A stretch of 64,000 nt of DNA from Candidatus Obscuribacterales bacterium (GCA_020634035.1 JACKCM010000001.1:1050767-1114766), one strand, 5' to 3'; positions 24,722 through 33,450 are shown, counted from the stretch's first letter. Notes: generated by a model not told the origin, from the sequence alone. A program made the numbers and translations.

Positions 24722-25951
24722 CTACAGCAACCTGGCGCAATTGGCATCCACGTTTTTGATAATACCGTTCATAGTATCTTTACGAATCGGGAAATCATTG
24801 CCGAAATCTCTGATTTGCCTGGAAACGGTGCATATACGATCTATTGATTCCAGCGCGTGATGTTCTAAGAGTCCGCCTTTGTTTGCCAGCTTCAGCAAGT
24901 CCGCTCTGCTGGGCGCGCGTGCCTCTCCGCAAATATCCATCTGGTGCTCACCATTCGGTCCTTCGCAAAAGGTCAGATCATAGGCAGGAGAGACTTGCCA
25001 TTGACCATCCCGTCTCATCAGATAAGAGAAGTTTTTTGAATGGTCGTCGCGGTTGTTGAAGACCACATTGAAAACACATCTTTCATAAGCGCGATGAACT
25101 TCTCTGATGTCTCGGGTCATGAATTTCGTCAGGCGCAGCAGTGCGATGTAGTCCAGTTGTGGAACTCGAAAATCTACATGTGCAGCACCGGCCGCGGTGT
25201 GAATCGGGATTTTGATTTTGCCTTCTCTGTCGAATCGCTCTACGCCGAAGGCAGAAAGCTCAGAGTTCAGATCAAAGTACTGCGCTTCTGGCATGTTGAT
25301 ATCGCAAGCTTGGGCGATTTTGGCATACATCGCTTCGATGGCGCAGACCTCTTTATGCTCGTTCTGGGCGGGGAATTTGACCAGCATAGGAATAGTGTCG
25401 CCGTCAGCATTTGCGGCGGTGGACATTTGATTGTTGACTCTATCGAAAGTAACCAACACTTTTGGTCGAGCACCATGGGGAGAACCGCCCATGAGGGCAA
25501 GTTCGAGCAGCAGTGCCTCGCTATCGCCTTCCAGCACTGACTGAACGCTTTGCGCCAGCTCTAGAAGGCTCACTGTTTCTGGTGTCAATGATTCTCTTTC
25601 GGCTGGTTCAAAGGCCAGGGCGCCCATCGCCTGGTCTCCGATGAATGCAAGTCTCTCGAGTGGCGAAATCTGTGAGGGGTTTCGGCCGTTGGCGCGAAAG
25701 AGTCGGTCCATCAGTAGCATGCCCCAGCCATCGGGCAGAGCGTCGCAGAGCATGCCGGGCAGTCGGTGCTGATGATCCGGAAAATCTCCGTATGCCTGGG
25801 TGCTTAGCGGCAGTTTGAAAGGAGAGAGTTCGAGTCCGCGTTTTATCGCCGGGGTGGAATATTCAAAGATAAGTTCTTTGCCGTCGTCAGCCAGCACTCC
25901 AAGTTCGAAGCGCTCGTCCCATCCGGTGTATATGACCCGCAACTTTTTCAT
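24722..25951 (-). CDS. hipA: HipA-family serine/threonine kinase toxin
   Basis: The 409-residue protein has the HipA layout: an N-terminal subdomain with LCDALPDGWGMLLMDRLF and SPLERLAFIGDQAMGALAFEP, the ATP-binding lysine in MLVKFP (Lys192), the catalytic loop NNRDDHSKNF (299-308, with Asp302 or 303 and Asn307), and the metal-binding SPAYDLTF (Asp325). In E. coli HipA phosphorylates GltX and causes dormancy. The target here is unknown. All kinase landmarks are present, so it should be active. Its ATG overlaps the hipB stop by four bases. Confidence 0.92.
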   Translation of the reverse strand: MKKLRVIYTGWDERFELGVLADDGKELIFEYSTPAIKRGLELSPFKLPLSTQAYGDFPDHQHRLPGMLCDALPDGWGMLLMDRLFRANGRNPSQISPLERLAFIGDQAMGALAFEPAERESLTPETVSLLELAQSVQSVLEGDSEALLLELALMGGSPHGARPKVLVTFDRVNNQMSTAANADGDTIPMLVKFPAQNEHKEVCAIEAMYAKIAQACDINMPEAQYFDLNSELSAFGVERFDREGKIKIPIHTAAGAAHVDFRVPQLDYIALLRLTKFMTRDIREVHRAYERCVFNVVFNNRDDHSKNFSYLMRRDGQWQVSPAYDLTFCEGPNGEHQMDICGEARAPSRADLLKLANKGGLLEHHALESIDRICTVSRQIRDFGNDFPIRKDTMNGIIKNVDANCARLL

Positions 25952-26253
25952 TCGGTGCGTCTCCTCGACGCTCTCTGGCGTTTCTGGCTGGCGCGTTCCA
26001 TGTCTTCTATCGACTTGGGTTTTAGAACAAACAGCTCTGATAGAGCGCCGGTCAGACCAAGGGCGCTTGTGGTTCTGAGGAAAAGGTCGAAGGTGCCTTT
26101 GCCGGAGCGTTCGAAGTTGCGCAAAGCTCTTTCGGATATTCCGGCTCTTGCCGCCAGTTCGCTCTGAGAGAGGTTCTGGGCAAGCCTGTTGGCACGAATT
26201 CTGTCGCCGATTTCCTGGGCTATTTCATCTGGTGTGGACAAGTCAAAAAGCAT
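25948..26253 (-). CDS. hipB: HipB-like XRE antitoxin/repressor
   Basis: From the ATG at 26253 the protein is 101 residues with a canonical helix-turn-helix: IGDRIRANRLAQNLSQSELAARAGISERALRNFERSGKG. The C-terminal tail is Arg/Gln/Lys-rich. HipB-type proteins bind HipA and repress the operon. An upstream in-frame extension to 26316 would run over the promoter and operator and is rejected. Palindromic half-sites TAACC/GGTTA surround the promoter, see the operator entry. Confidence 0.88.
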   Translation of the reverse strand: MLFDLSTPDEIAQEIGDRIRANRLAQNLSQSELAARAGISERALRNFERSGKGTFDLFLRTTSALGLTGALSELFVLKPKSIEDMERASQKRQRASRRRTE

Positions 26254-26284
26254 AAATGTGCCGGTTAATGAGCAAAAATGAACG

Positions 26285-26324
26285 TAACCAGTAAAATTAT
26301 ACCGGTTATGATACATGTTGGCAA
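26285..26324 (-). promoter_or_regulatory. hipBA promoter and operator
   Basis: On the minus strand TTGCCA (26324-26319) and TATAAT (26301-26296) are 17 bp apart. A dyad TAACCAGTA-N6-TACCGGTTA (26285-26308, 8 of 9 pairs matching) covers the -10 box. A further GGTTA half-site is at 26263-26267. It is a likely HipB autoregulatory operator. Confidence 0.7.
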
Positions 26325-26372
26325 CAGGGCAAAGAAGGGCAGCGCTGTGTTTCTGTGTGGTGCTTTTGAATT

Positions 26373-26435
26373 ATTTGGACGGTCGACCGGCCAAATTTTG
26401 CAATTTGAATTATTTGGTTGGTCAACCAACTAAAT
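26373..26435. repeat. Pair of 24-bp palindromes around an AT-rich core
   Basis: The first palindrome has the core TGGACGGTCGACCGGCCA (26376-26393), the second the core GGTTGGTCAACCAACT (26416-26431); both are flanked by ATTT and AAAT. Between them is AATTTGAATT. Centres are 39 bp apart. The first core recurs at 36933 and, with one change, at 60621. The form resembles a TetR-type operator or a dispersed intergenic palindrome. No gene starts immediately next to it. Confidence 0.65.
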
Positions 26436-26565
26436 TGTCCGGATGCTTTTGGGAAATAGGGCGACCGGTCGTCGCTGCCTCTATGAAGACCGGCTATGTC
26501 TCCGGTGTGCCTTTGGCTTGTCCCAGACTTTTGCCGTGCTTGTGACGAGACTTGTGCTCGGCTTT

Positions 26566-28314
26566 TCACTTCTCTTCCTTATCCATCTCTTCGAGAATCT
26601 TCTTCGCCTGCTCGTCGCCTAAGTCTGCCACCTCTTGGTAGAGCTCCCGCGCCTTTTTGAGATCCTTGGGCAATATGTAGCCCCTTCTGTATCGGACCGC
26701 CACATTGTATTTCGCTCCGGGGCAACCTTTTTCTGCGCCATTCAGCCAGCACTCCAGCCCTTTTTTCTCGTCCAGTTCGACGCCGCGCCCAAGCGAATAC
26801 ATCAGACCCAGATAGTTCAGCGCGTGTTGGCTGCCGTCTTCATCGGCTCTAGTCAACCATGGCAACGCGCTCTTATAGTCGACTGGCGTGCCGTTTCCTT
26901 CGTAGAGATTTCTTCCTATCTGATACTCGGCATCAGCACAGCCTTTCTTGCGCGCGGTCTTCAGCAACTCCTCAGCTTTCTTCTCATCATTGGCAACACC
27001 AAGACCATTTTGATATATGTAAGCGAGCATACAATCTGCGCCAGCTTTGCCGTTTTTCGAACTTTGCTCGAAATATTTGCGTGCTTCTGCAAAGTCTTGC
27101 TTTATATTGTTGCCCCACAGGTAGTGCGTACCGAGCGCGTATAGACCGTGGCTGCTCCCTAGATCTGCCGCCTTTCGGTGCAGTTCAATGCCCCTTTTGG
27201 GATCTTTAGTCTTGCCACCAGCTCCGTCTTCAACTATCCAGGCAAGGGTATCTATCGCTTCCCACCGGTCAGCCGCAGCCGCTATCTCAAGCCATTCTCG
27301 CGCTTTCGTGTAATCTCGTTTGACACCATTGCCGAAGGCATAGCAATTGCCCAGGCTGGCAGCCGAGTCCATGTCGCCGCGTTTGGCTGCCATGGCATAT
27401 AGTGTCGCGGCTTTTTTTAAGTCTACAGGGAGACCGTTGCCTCTTTCCAGTCTATCTGCCAATTCGTAGAGTGCGGTCGAGCTGCCGTTCTCATCGGCTT
27501 TCATGTACCAGGCTTCGGATTCTTTTGCGTCTGCTTTTACGCCGTTTCCATCAGCATAGATCCCAGCTAATACTTGCATGGCTCCGGCGTATCCGTCTTT
27601 TGCCGAGGAGTGCAGTAGCTCAAGTGCTTTGTTGTAGTCTTTTGGTGCACCCAAAATGCCTGAATTGTAGAAGCCTGCAATTTCGCATTTTCCCCGGCTG
27701 CAGGTCTTGGCGTTAGCGGCAATGCGGTGAACTTCGGCTTTTCGCAAATCTTTAGTGACACCCAGTCCTTTCTCGTACATGTATCCGAGCAAAAGCTCAG
27801 CGTCTCCGTCGCCCTTCTGGGCGCTGGAGCGAAACAATCTGAAGGCACGCTTGTAGTCTTTTGGGATTGCTTCACAGCCATTTAAATGCAGTAATCCGGA
27901 TTTGTACTCTGCCTCGGCATATCCAAGACTCGCCGATTTTTCCAAAAGCTCGAGTGCTTTGGGAATATCTTTCTTGCCGGCAAGTCCCTTACCCAGAGCA
28001 AAAGCCAGGCAGACTAATCCTTCCGCATCGCCGGCGGCGGCGGATTTTTCGTAGAGCGCTCGCGCTTTTCGATAGTCTCTCGGTACGCCGTGTCCTGTCT
28101 CGTACAAATGACCAAGGGTGGCAGTTGCTCTGGCGTTGCCGCTGTCAGCAAGAGGGCGCAGAATCTTCTCAGCTTCCGGGTATTGCTTGGCATTAATGGC
28201 GGCATCGGCTTCGCTTAACTGCCTCTCGTCATTGAAGGCAGTGCAGGACGTGCATGTTCCTGTTACCAAAAGCAGTGTCAGGGCGAAGCTGAATTTTTTG
28301 ATGTTGCCGACCAT
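26566..28314 (-). CDS. Secreted Sel1-repeat protein
   Basis: The 582-residue protein starts with a signal peptide (FSFALTLLLVTGTCTSC), possibly a lipoprotein signal although the lipobox is imperfect. About fourteen Sel1-like repeats follow, each near 36 residues, with the pattern A-x-x-x-L-G-x-x-Y-x-x-G-x-G-V-x-x-D-x-x-K-A, for instance ATLGHLYETGHGVPRDYRKA. Sel1 arrays are solenoids for protein binding. A paralogue is at 33451. A TATAAT on the minus strand precedes the gene by about 40 bases. Confidence 0.87.
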   Translation of the reverse strand: MVGNIKKFSFALTLLLVTGTCTSCTAFNDERQLSEADAAINAKQYPEAEKILRPLADSGNARATATLGHLYETGHGVPRDYRKARALYEKSAAAGDAEGLVCLAFALGKGLAGKKDIPKALELLEKSASLGYAEAEYKSGLLHLNGCEAIPKDYKRAFRLFRSSAQKGDGDAELLLGYMYEKGLGVTKDLRKAEVHRIAANAKTCSRGKCEIAGFYNSGILGAPKDYNKALELLHSSAKDGYAGAMQVLAGIYADGNGVKADAKESEAWYMKADENGSSTALYELADRLERGNGLPVDLKKAATLYAMAAKRGDMDSAASLGNCYAFGNGVKRDYTKAREWLEIAAAADRWEAIDTLAWIVEDGAGGKTKDPKRGIELHRKAADLGSSHGLYALGTHYLWGNNIKQDFAEARKYFEQSSKNGKAGADCMLAYIYQNGLGVANDEKKAEELLKTARKKGCADAEYQIGRNLYEGNGTPVDYKSALPWLTRADEDGSQHALNYLGLMYSLGRGVELDEKKGLECWLNGAEKGCPGAKYNVAVRYRRGYILPKDLKKARELYQEVADLGDEQAKKILEEMDKEEK

Positions 28315-28381
28315 TGGTAGCCTCTGCGGGAAGAGTGGTCATCTGCCTATTATAACGTCCGCTGAGCAAAGTTCGCGAAGC

Positions 28382-30259
28382 TCAGTCAGGCGTATCGAAA
28401 GGGTATGCAAGCTCTTTTATCAGCATTTTCTTCTGGGCTTTGGTGATAAACAGGCAGTTGCTATAGTTGCCGCCCGAAAGGGTTTCGAACTTGCGTTCTC
28501 CTTCGATTAGCCCGTTAATCCAGATGATAATGGACATGTCCAGCCAGTCGTCGAAATATGACGGTTTAAATCTATGCTTCTTTCCATTAAGCTCAATCTC
28601 TACTGTAATAGGACCAAATTCTCCTTTCCATTTCTCGTCACAGTAGCTCGGGGCAAATGTCTCGTCTGCCGCTCTTGCTAGCTTGGACACGAAGTCGATG
28701 TATGCAACATTCACGCTGCAGACATCACATTCGGGGTCACCCCACCAGAAATAGTTGTCGCTGTGATGCAAAACGCCTATTATCTGTTCTTGCAGAGCCG
28801 GTGGCGGAAAGCCGTTTGATTCCAGGTTTTCGCAGAGTTCGTCTTGATATGCTTTTATTACCTTTGCTGTGTCCTGCTTATTGAATAAACCGGCATTTTT
28901 ATAGATTTCCACCGCGCGAGTAAGTTCTTTTGTGTAGTCTTTGACTTCGTGCTTTTGCTTCTCATTGGTAGTGTCGTCTTCTTGGGTGACGCTCCTGCTC
29001 GGCTCCAGCTTGAGAATGTTGGCATCATCTCTGTACAGTGGGCGATAGGCACCGACTACTTCGCACCAGTCTAGTGCTTGTTTCGCGTTTCTGGTATCAG
29101 GATTGACTCGGACATATTCGGTGTTGCCGTCTTTTTTTAACTCGTATACTACTAAAGCTTCGTCATCATCGAAGGCTTTCCTGTAGAGTCCCTCATGAAA
29201 AGCGGCTCCGCACTCTTTTATATACCGGTCCATGCCATAGAGGTCTATCAGGGTTCTCCTTGCTTCAACATTGTATTCTTGCTCAATGTCGTCTATGGTC
29301 AGACTTTGTGGCGCCGTTACCGCTTTATGCTTCATTATCGTGCCATCAAGCGCAAACAGGCAGAAAGAATCTGCGTACTCAAGAGCGGGCGAATCCGCGC
29401 TATGAAGGCGACCTTCCTCATTGAATGTCAGCTTCGTCGGTCTATTTGCCACCAGTGCAAATTCGGCACCAAGAAATAACATATTAGAGTTGAGCATGAT
29501 TTTGTGGAGACTTGTTATATAAGGTCCATAGTCACCTTCATAGAGCATTCCTTTGTCTATGGTGAACACTTCTGCTACGTGGCAATGGCCCCAGGGGCAG
29601 TTCGAGGTGGTGGCATTGTAAACGCATAAGGCTTCCTCGTTTAGGATGCCTTCCATTACTGATGTCATCATTTTCAGAATCGCCCAGCGATTCGCCGGCG
29701 CTTCATCATGAACTCTGTTGTATAGATTCAGTCTCACTGATTGAGCAAATTCGTGATCTTCTCTTTCTTTTCTGGACATGAGCCTGGTGTTCGCAAATAT
29801 ATCCGGACTATGGCGTTTGCGATGGTCAGTCAGATCTGCCGATAACTTTATGGAGTTTTTGCTGGAGTTTGTCAGCAGGATTAGCTCTTCTGTGTCGCGA
29901 AGGCTTTCTACTTTTGCCGCGAGAGCATCTATGCACTGGGTCAGGCGATCAGCTCCAAGCACCAGTTCGAAGGCGGTCGGCTGCGATTGGCGAAACTTTT
30001 CTTTGGCGTCTTCTATTTTGGCAAATCCAAAAGAGTCAACTGTTCCTGCAAAATCAACCATGTTGGCGAGCTGCCAGGGAGAGTCGCAGAAGATTATTTT
30101 GGGCGTCTCGAGGTTGCAGATTTTATAGAGGTTTTCAATACCTGCGATGAGCGCTGTCTTGTCCCCTTCCGCGGTCCCAAGCGCTGCATCAGTGCTGGCT
30201 TTTAAATAGGGAGCAATGTCGTCAAGTTCTTGTAGTATCTTTTTCCAGATATCAATCAT
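28382..30259 (-). CDS. DUF6745-like protein
   Basis: From the ATG at 30259 the protein is 625 residues; an earlier in-frame start at 30316 would add 19 residues. The region around 300-370 has the pattern I associate with DUF6745: LHSADSPALEYADSFCLFALDG, then MKHKAVTAPQSLTIDDIEQE, then NVEARRTLIDLYGMDRYI. An N-terminal PKIIFCDSPWQLAN fits the same family. The C-terminal 200 residues are unassigned. The biochemical function is unknown. It is divergent from the conserved helical protein at 30348, with 88 bases between. Confidence 0.6.
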   Translation of the reverse strand: MIDIWKKILQELDDIAPYLKASTDAALGTAEGDKTALIAGIENLYKICNLETPKIIFCDSPWQLANMVDFAGTVDSFGFAKIEDAKEKFRQSQPTAFELVLGADRLTQCIDALAAKVESLRDTEELILLTNSSKNSIKLSADLTDHRKRHSPDIFANTRLMSRKEREDHEFAQSVRLNLYNRVHDEAPANRWAILKMMTSVMEGILNEEALCVYNATTSNCPWGHCHVAEVFTIDKGMLYEGDYGPYITSLHKIMLNSNMLFLGAEFALVANRPTKLTFNEEGRLHSADSPALEYADSFCLFALDGTIMKHKAVTAPQSLTIDDIEQEYNVEARRTLIDLYGMDRYIKECGAAFHEGLYRKAFDDDEALVVYELKKDGNTEYVRVNPDTRNAKQALDWCEVVGAYRPLYRDDANILKLEPSRSVTQEDDTTNEKQKHEVKDYTKELTRAVEIYKNAGLFNKQDTAKVIKAYQDELCENLESNGFPPPALQEQIIGVLHHSDNYFWWGDPECDVCSVNVAYIDFVSKLARAADETFAPSYCDEKWKGEFGPITVEIELNGKKHRFKPSYFDDWLDMSIIIWINGLIEGERKFETLSGGNYSNCLFITKAQKKMLIKELAYPFDTPD

Positions 30260-30347
30260 GGTTCCCGCTAGAAACTGCAGTTTTGGAATGGTTGCTGCTA
30301 TAGTGTGCTGCGTCAATATACCCGAGTTGCGTCCAGGATGTAAACCG

Positions 30348-31229
30348 ATGCTTTCACTAGATAGTCCTCGATGGAAAGAGCTTCGCCAGGCTTATGGCAC
30401 AGCAGAAGCAGTGCCAGAACTTCTTCGCGCGATGGAAAAGGAGGATGCTCAGCGAGTGGCAATGACCACTTCTGGTGGTGGCAGCAAGTCTGTATGGCAT
30501 GATATCTGGAGTTCATTGTGCCATCAGTCTTCTGTCTACACCGCGACCTATGCGGCGGTGCCGTATATGGTGTCTGTGGCGGAGAAAGGCAGTCTTACTC
30601 TTCGCCTGGATGTGCTTGTGTTCTGCGGAATTGTCCAGGCATTTGGAAACCTTGTGGGCGGGCCTGTTCCGGCAGATTTGATTGCAGAGTACGAGACGTC
30701 CTTGACAAAAGTTGTCGAGATGTCTCGTGGTATCGTATCAGATGCCGTAAGAGAGGGTTTGCTCGATCGGTTTCCTCTAAATAGTTTAGTTCAGTCTTTG
30801 CTTGCTATCCGTTATGGTGGCGATGCGACTATCTGTATCCTCGATAGGCTCGGTACAGGAAACGATGAGATTGAGGTTGAGTGTAGTGAGTGTGGTGAAA
30901 CTTCGTTTGTCGATCTTCAGAGCATTCCGGAGGATATGATTGACCGAGACTCCATCGCGCAGGATCTTAAGGAGGCAATGCTTCTGGTCGGTGAGTCGAC
31001 CGGGGAGCCCAATAGAGATTCCAACGAGGATATAGGCGAGGGCTCGAACAACCAGGCAGACGAGACCCGTTGGTCTTCGGTCTCTATAGTGCAAATTGCC
31101 GCGGCGTTTGCTGCTACATACGGAGACAAGGACCTCGCGGACAAAATCATGCTTCTAAGAGCAGCTGTCGCCTGCCCCTCTTGCGACCATCAATTCATGA
31201 TCTCCGACGGCATTCTCTGGGGTATATAA
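30348..31229 (+). CDS. Conserved HEAT-like helical protein
   Basis: The ATG at 30348 gives 293 residues. The N-terminal third carries LRQAYGTAEAVPELLRAM and WHDIWSSLCHQSSVYTATY followed by AAVPYMVSVA. I have seen this arrangement in a widespread uncharacterised bacterial family, often next to other such proteins. A pair of CxxC motifs, ECSECGE near the middle and CPSCDH near the end, could form one zinc site. The upstream in-frame extension lies in the divergent promoter region and is Cys-rich nonsense. Confidence 0.62.
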   Translation: MLSLDSPRWKELRQAYGTAEAVPELLRAMEKEDAQRVAMTTSGGGSKSVWHDIWSSLCHQSSVYTATYAAVPYMVSVAEKGSLTLRLDVLVFCGIVQAFGNLVGGPVPADLIAEYETSLTKVVEMSRGIVSDAVREGLLDRFPLNSLVQSLLAIRYGGDATICILDRLGTGNDEIEVECSECGETSFVDLQSIPEDMIDRDSIAQDLKEAMLLVGESTGEPNRDSNEDIGEGSNNQADETRWSSVSIVQIAAAFAATYGDKDLADKIMLLRAAVACPSCDHQFMISDGILWGI

Positions 31230-31357
31230 GAACCTTGGCCGATATGAGCGTGACAGACAAGCCCCTGCAGTAGCGAGTTTCTGGTGTGTGAATCAGCAAT
31301 TTGGCCGATAACTTGGCCGATTAGTCGTCAACTTCTTTGGTTTCATCTACAGATGAT

Positions 31358-31531
31358 ATGGTAAATGCCATACTTGAGTCAAATGACGGCAATAAAATTA
31401 CTCCTGAGAATATCAGTGATCCTAAGGTGCAGAAAGACTTGCTGGGTAGATTGGATAAACTGGCTCATAACGAAAAGCAAAGTCCTGAAGTGGCTAGAGC
31501 ATATCCAGGGACACGGCGATGGTGTTCATAA
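31358..31531 (+). pseudogene. Possible truncated gene remnant before the MazF gene
   Basis: A frame from the ATG at 31358 begins with MVNAILESNDGNKITPENIS and continues with charged helical sequence (KDLLGRLDKLAHNEKQS), then runs into the antisense of the MazF gene end. It looks like the beginning of a protein cut by insertion of the toxin module. Upstream, TTGGCCGAT occurs three times (31235, 31301, 31313). Confidence 0.3.
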
Positions 31532-31859
31532 GTGGACCCTCTAGTTCTGGTTCCAGGGCGCCGTATCTGGCTCTGACTCTTTGTGGAAAGTCTATTGAAC
31601 GAATCTGTTCTGCTTTGAAGTAGGTGGTCTTTTTAAGACCGTTTAGTTTGGTCGGCTTAACTTCCAGAATAGTTGGTGACTTGCCTGGGGGGACTTTTGA
31701 AGTTCCGGGAATCACAGTCAAAAGACCATGGGCTCTGTCTATCAAAGCCTGGTGAGAAACGATTAGTGCAGGATGGCGTTCTGAAATTTCTTCTGGCCAG
31801 GCTTGTCCGAATTCTATTTCGTATATTTCAAGCCTTCTAGGACCGCGATATTCAATCAT
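31494..31859 (-). CDS. mazF: MazF/PemK-family toxin (module 1)
   Basis: The 121-residue protein has the MazF beta-barrel landmarks: an N-terminal RRLEIYEIEFG in place of the usual RGDIVWVDF, then HPALIVSH, GLLTVIPGTSK and LKKTTYFKAEQIRSIDFPQR. MazF-type toxins are sequence-specific endoribonucleases. The first strand is divergent compared with the second copy in this window (RGEIWQVDFDP at 54892), so activity is likely but less certain. It follows its antitoxin gene by six bases. Confidence 0.83.
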   Translation of the reverse strand: MIEYRGPRRLEIYEIEFGQAWPEEISERHPALIVSHQALIDRAHGLLTVIPGTSKVPPGKSPTILEVKPTKLNGLKKTTYFKAEQIRSIDFPQRVRARYGALEPELEGPLMNTIAVSLDML

Positions 31860-31865
31860 TTTTGA

Positions 31866-32156
31866 CTACCTTTTTGAGCGGCTCTTTTGAGATTTTTTTG
31901 ATTTCTTTGATTTGTCTAGCGATATGAATCCATCTGAAGTGGCTGAATCCAGTATTTTAATTTGATGTTTGTGAGACTCTAAGGAGGCCGGGTCCTGATC
32001 GACTGCATCGTAAAATGCTCGGATTTGTCTTTCTAGCTCATCTTTGTGTAGAAGGCGAATTGCCAGTCCAAATGCTTCGGATTGGCTAATCTGCCGGTTC
32101 TGGCAGATTTCGTTCAGGATTTCTTTGTCGGCGTCGTTGATTCGGATATTTGCCAT
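31866..32156 (-). CDS. RHH-type antitoxin (module 1)
   Basis: The ATG at 32156 gives 96 residues. The N-terminal part IRINDADKEILNEICQNRQISQSEAFGLAIRLL fits a ribbon-helix-helix DNA-binding domain. The C-terminal portion has KILDSATSDGFISLDK and a Lys/Ser/Arg-rich end. The DSATSDG motif recurs in the antitoxin at 54635, which suggests a toxin-binding peptide. Upstream in-frame starts run into the promoter. Confidence 0.72.
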   Translation of the reverse strand: MANIRINDADKEILNEICQNRQISQSEAFGLAIRLLHKDELERQIRAFYDAVDQDPASLESHKHQIKILDSATSDGFISLDKSKKSKKSQKSRSKR

Positions 32157-32168
32157 GTTTTTGTGCTC

Positions 32169-32195
32169 AGAATATGTATTCATAAGTGTATACAA
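32169..32195 (-). promoter_or_regulatory. Promoter of toxin module 1
   Basis: TTGTAT (32195-32190) and TATTCT (32174-32169) are 15 bp apart, 12 bases before the ATG. The palindrome TGTATACA (32187-32194) overlaps the -35 box and is a candidate antitoxin site. Confidence 0.45.
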
Positions 32196-32292
32196 AAACG
32201 TAGACATTTGCAATGACTTCCAAACAAAGTGGTATTCCTATCGTTTCTCTTGCCGCCGTTCATGGCGCTGCCTAGCCAGCCGCAAAAGTGAA

Positions 32293-32760
32293 TCAGCCAT
32301 TGAGGCTTATCTCCACGCCCTCATTATCGACCAGGGTCAGTTTTTTCGAGTCTTTCGCGAATTTGAACTTCAGGTTGGTACGTGTTGGTTTGATCTGTTC
32401 TTCCGAGACCACTTTTCGAAAAGCGAAGGTCCTCGCAGAGCGACAATCGAATAGATCAATGCAGTAGGTGTCAGTTTTGGGATAGCCTTGCACCAGTAGT
32501 ACCTGGCGTTTCGATTCAATTGATAAGCGATAACATTTAGAATGAGGCCGGTACTGAGGATATGGTTTTATTTCTATCCAGGTTTTGTATTCGGATAGCC
32601 AGAAATCCGGAGTGTATTTATCAATACCCAGATCGAGCTTCTTTGGCTCATATTTGTAGCGTACACCATTCTCCTTAAAAAACTTCGCCCATTTAGCTTC
32701 CAGGGTACTTCTAAACCAGTCGCCATCAAATTCGCTTGGGTTGGATTTTATGAAAGGCAT
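32293..32760 (-). CDS. PD-(D/E)XK nuclease-like protein
   Basis: The 155-residue protein has the order of active-site residues of small PD-(D/E)XK nucleases: FRSTLEAKWAKFF with Glu21, YEPKKLDLG, YTPDFWL with Asp52, and TWIEIKPYP with Glu63-x-Lys65. This matches phage and actinobacterial proteins with an RS-x-x-EA-x-WA start. The C-terminal third is basic. It stands alone between a MazF module and a Clp N-domain gene. DNA cleavage is an inference from the motif. Confidence 0.72.
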   Translation of the reverse strand: MPFIKSNPSEFDGDWFRSTLEAKWAKFFKENGVRYKYEPKKLDLGIDKYTPDFWLSEYKTWIEIKPYPQYRPHSKCYRLSIESKRQVLLVQGYPKTDTYCIDLFDCRSARTFAFRKVVSEEQIKPTRTNLKFKFAKDSKKLTLVDNEGVEISLNG

Positions 32761-32895
32761 ATTCTCATTCTCTTCTCGATGCGCCGGTGCTACAGAAAGA
32801 CCATAGTCGAAGGAAAATGCAGTTTCACTGTGGATTTGAACAGTCGTTGTTTCTACTGATCGACTGCTTATGGTTGTAGGCGCTACAGGAGAGAT

Positions 32896-33375
32896 TTAGT
32901 TAGCTCTTTTTAGAAGACTCGATTTGATTTCTGCTACGTTTACGCCTTGCTTCTCTAGCAACTCGCTTATCTTTTCGTGTTTGCTTTCTAATAGAGCGAG
33001 CAGTATTTGCTTCGGCCTAATAACTCTAGAGTCTAAATCTTGAGCAAAACGCCAGCTTCCCTTGAGGGCGGATTTTGACTCTTCTGTGAATGGTATCAAA
33101 ACATTCCAGGGGAAGATGCGTTCGAAGAAAGTGTATTCATCTTTCTCCGGAGCATATTTTTTCAGGATGTTTCGGGATGCCTTCAGTGATAGGCCGGCAG
33201 ACTGCAAAACTTGTGAGGCATCGCTCCGCTTTTCGCCAATTATTCCAAGCAAAAGATGCTCCGGCTCCACAGCTTTGCGCCTGAAGTCCCTCGCCTCCTG
33301 CTGTGCCAGGATAATTACTTTGATGCCACTCTCGGTGAATTTATCGAAAAAGGCATACTTCTTGTCCCATTCCAT
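32896..33375 (-). CDS. Isolated Clp N-terminal domain protein
   Basis: The 159 residues form two Clp_N repeats: VIILAQQEARDFRRKAVEPEHLLLGIIGEKRSDASQVLQSAG and, after an insertion, FTEESKSALKGSWRFAQDLDSRVIRPKQILLALLES. In ClpC or ClpB this domain binds substrates and adaptors and precedes two AAA+ modules, which are absent here. It might act as an adaptor or decoy for Clp proteases, similar to ClpS-like or ClpC-N-only proteins. Its promoter region matches that of the Sel1 gene at 35112. Confidence 0.78.
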   Translation of the reverse strand: MEWDKKYAFFDKFTESGIKVIILAQQEARDFRRKAVEPEHLLLGIIGEKRSDASQVLQSAGLSLKASRNILKKYAPEKDEYTFFERIFPWNVLIPFTEESKSALKGSWRFAQDLDSRVIRPKQILLALLESKHEKISELLEKQGVNVAEIKSSLLKRAN

Positions 33376-33407
33376 GAGCTTGTTGCATCGGGGTAGTTCT
33401 CATGAAT

Positions 33408-33413
33408 ATTATA
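33408..33413 (-). promoter_or_regulatory. -10 box TATAAT of the Clp N-domain gene
   Basis: TATAATATTCATGAG stands 32 bases before the ATG at 33375. The Sel1 gene at 35112 has TATAATATTCGTGAG at exactly the same distance, and both leaders end in CTC directly before ATGGA. Confidence 0.5.
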
Positions 33414-33450
33414 TCGCCGGGAATACACAAGTGTAGAACGATCAGGATTG

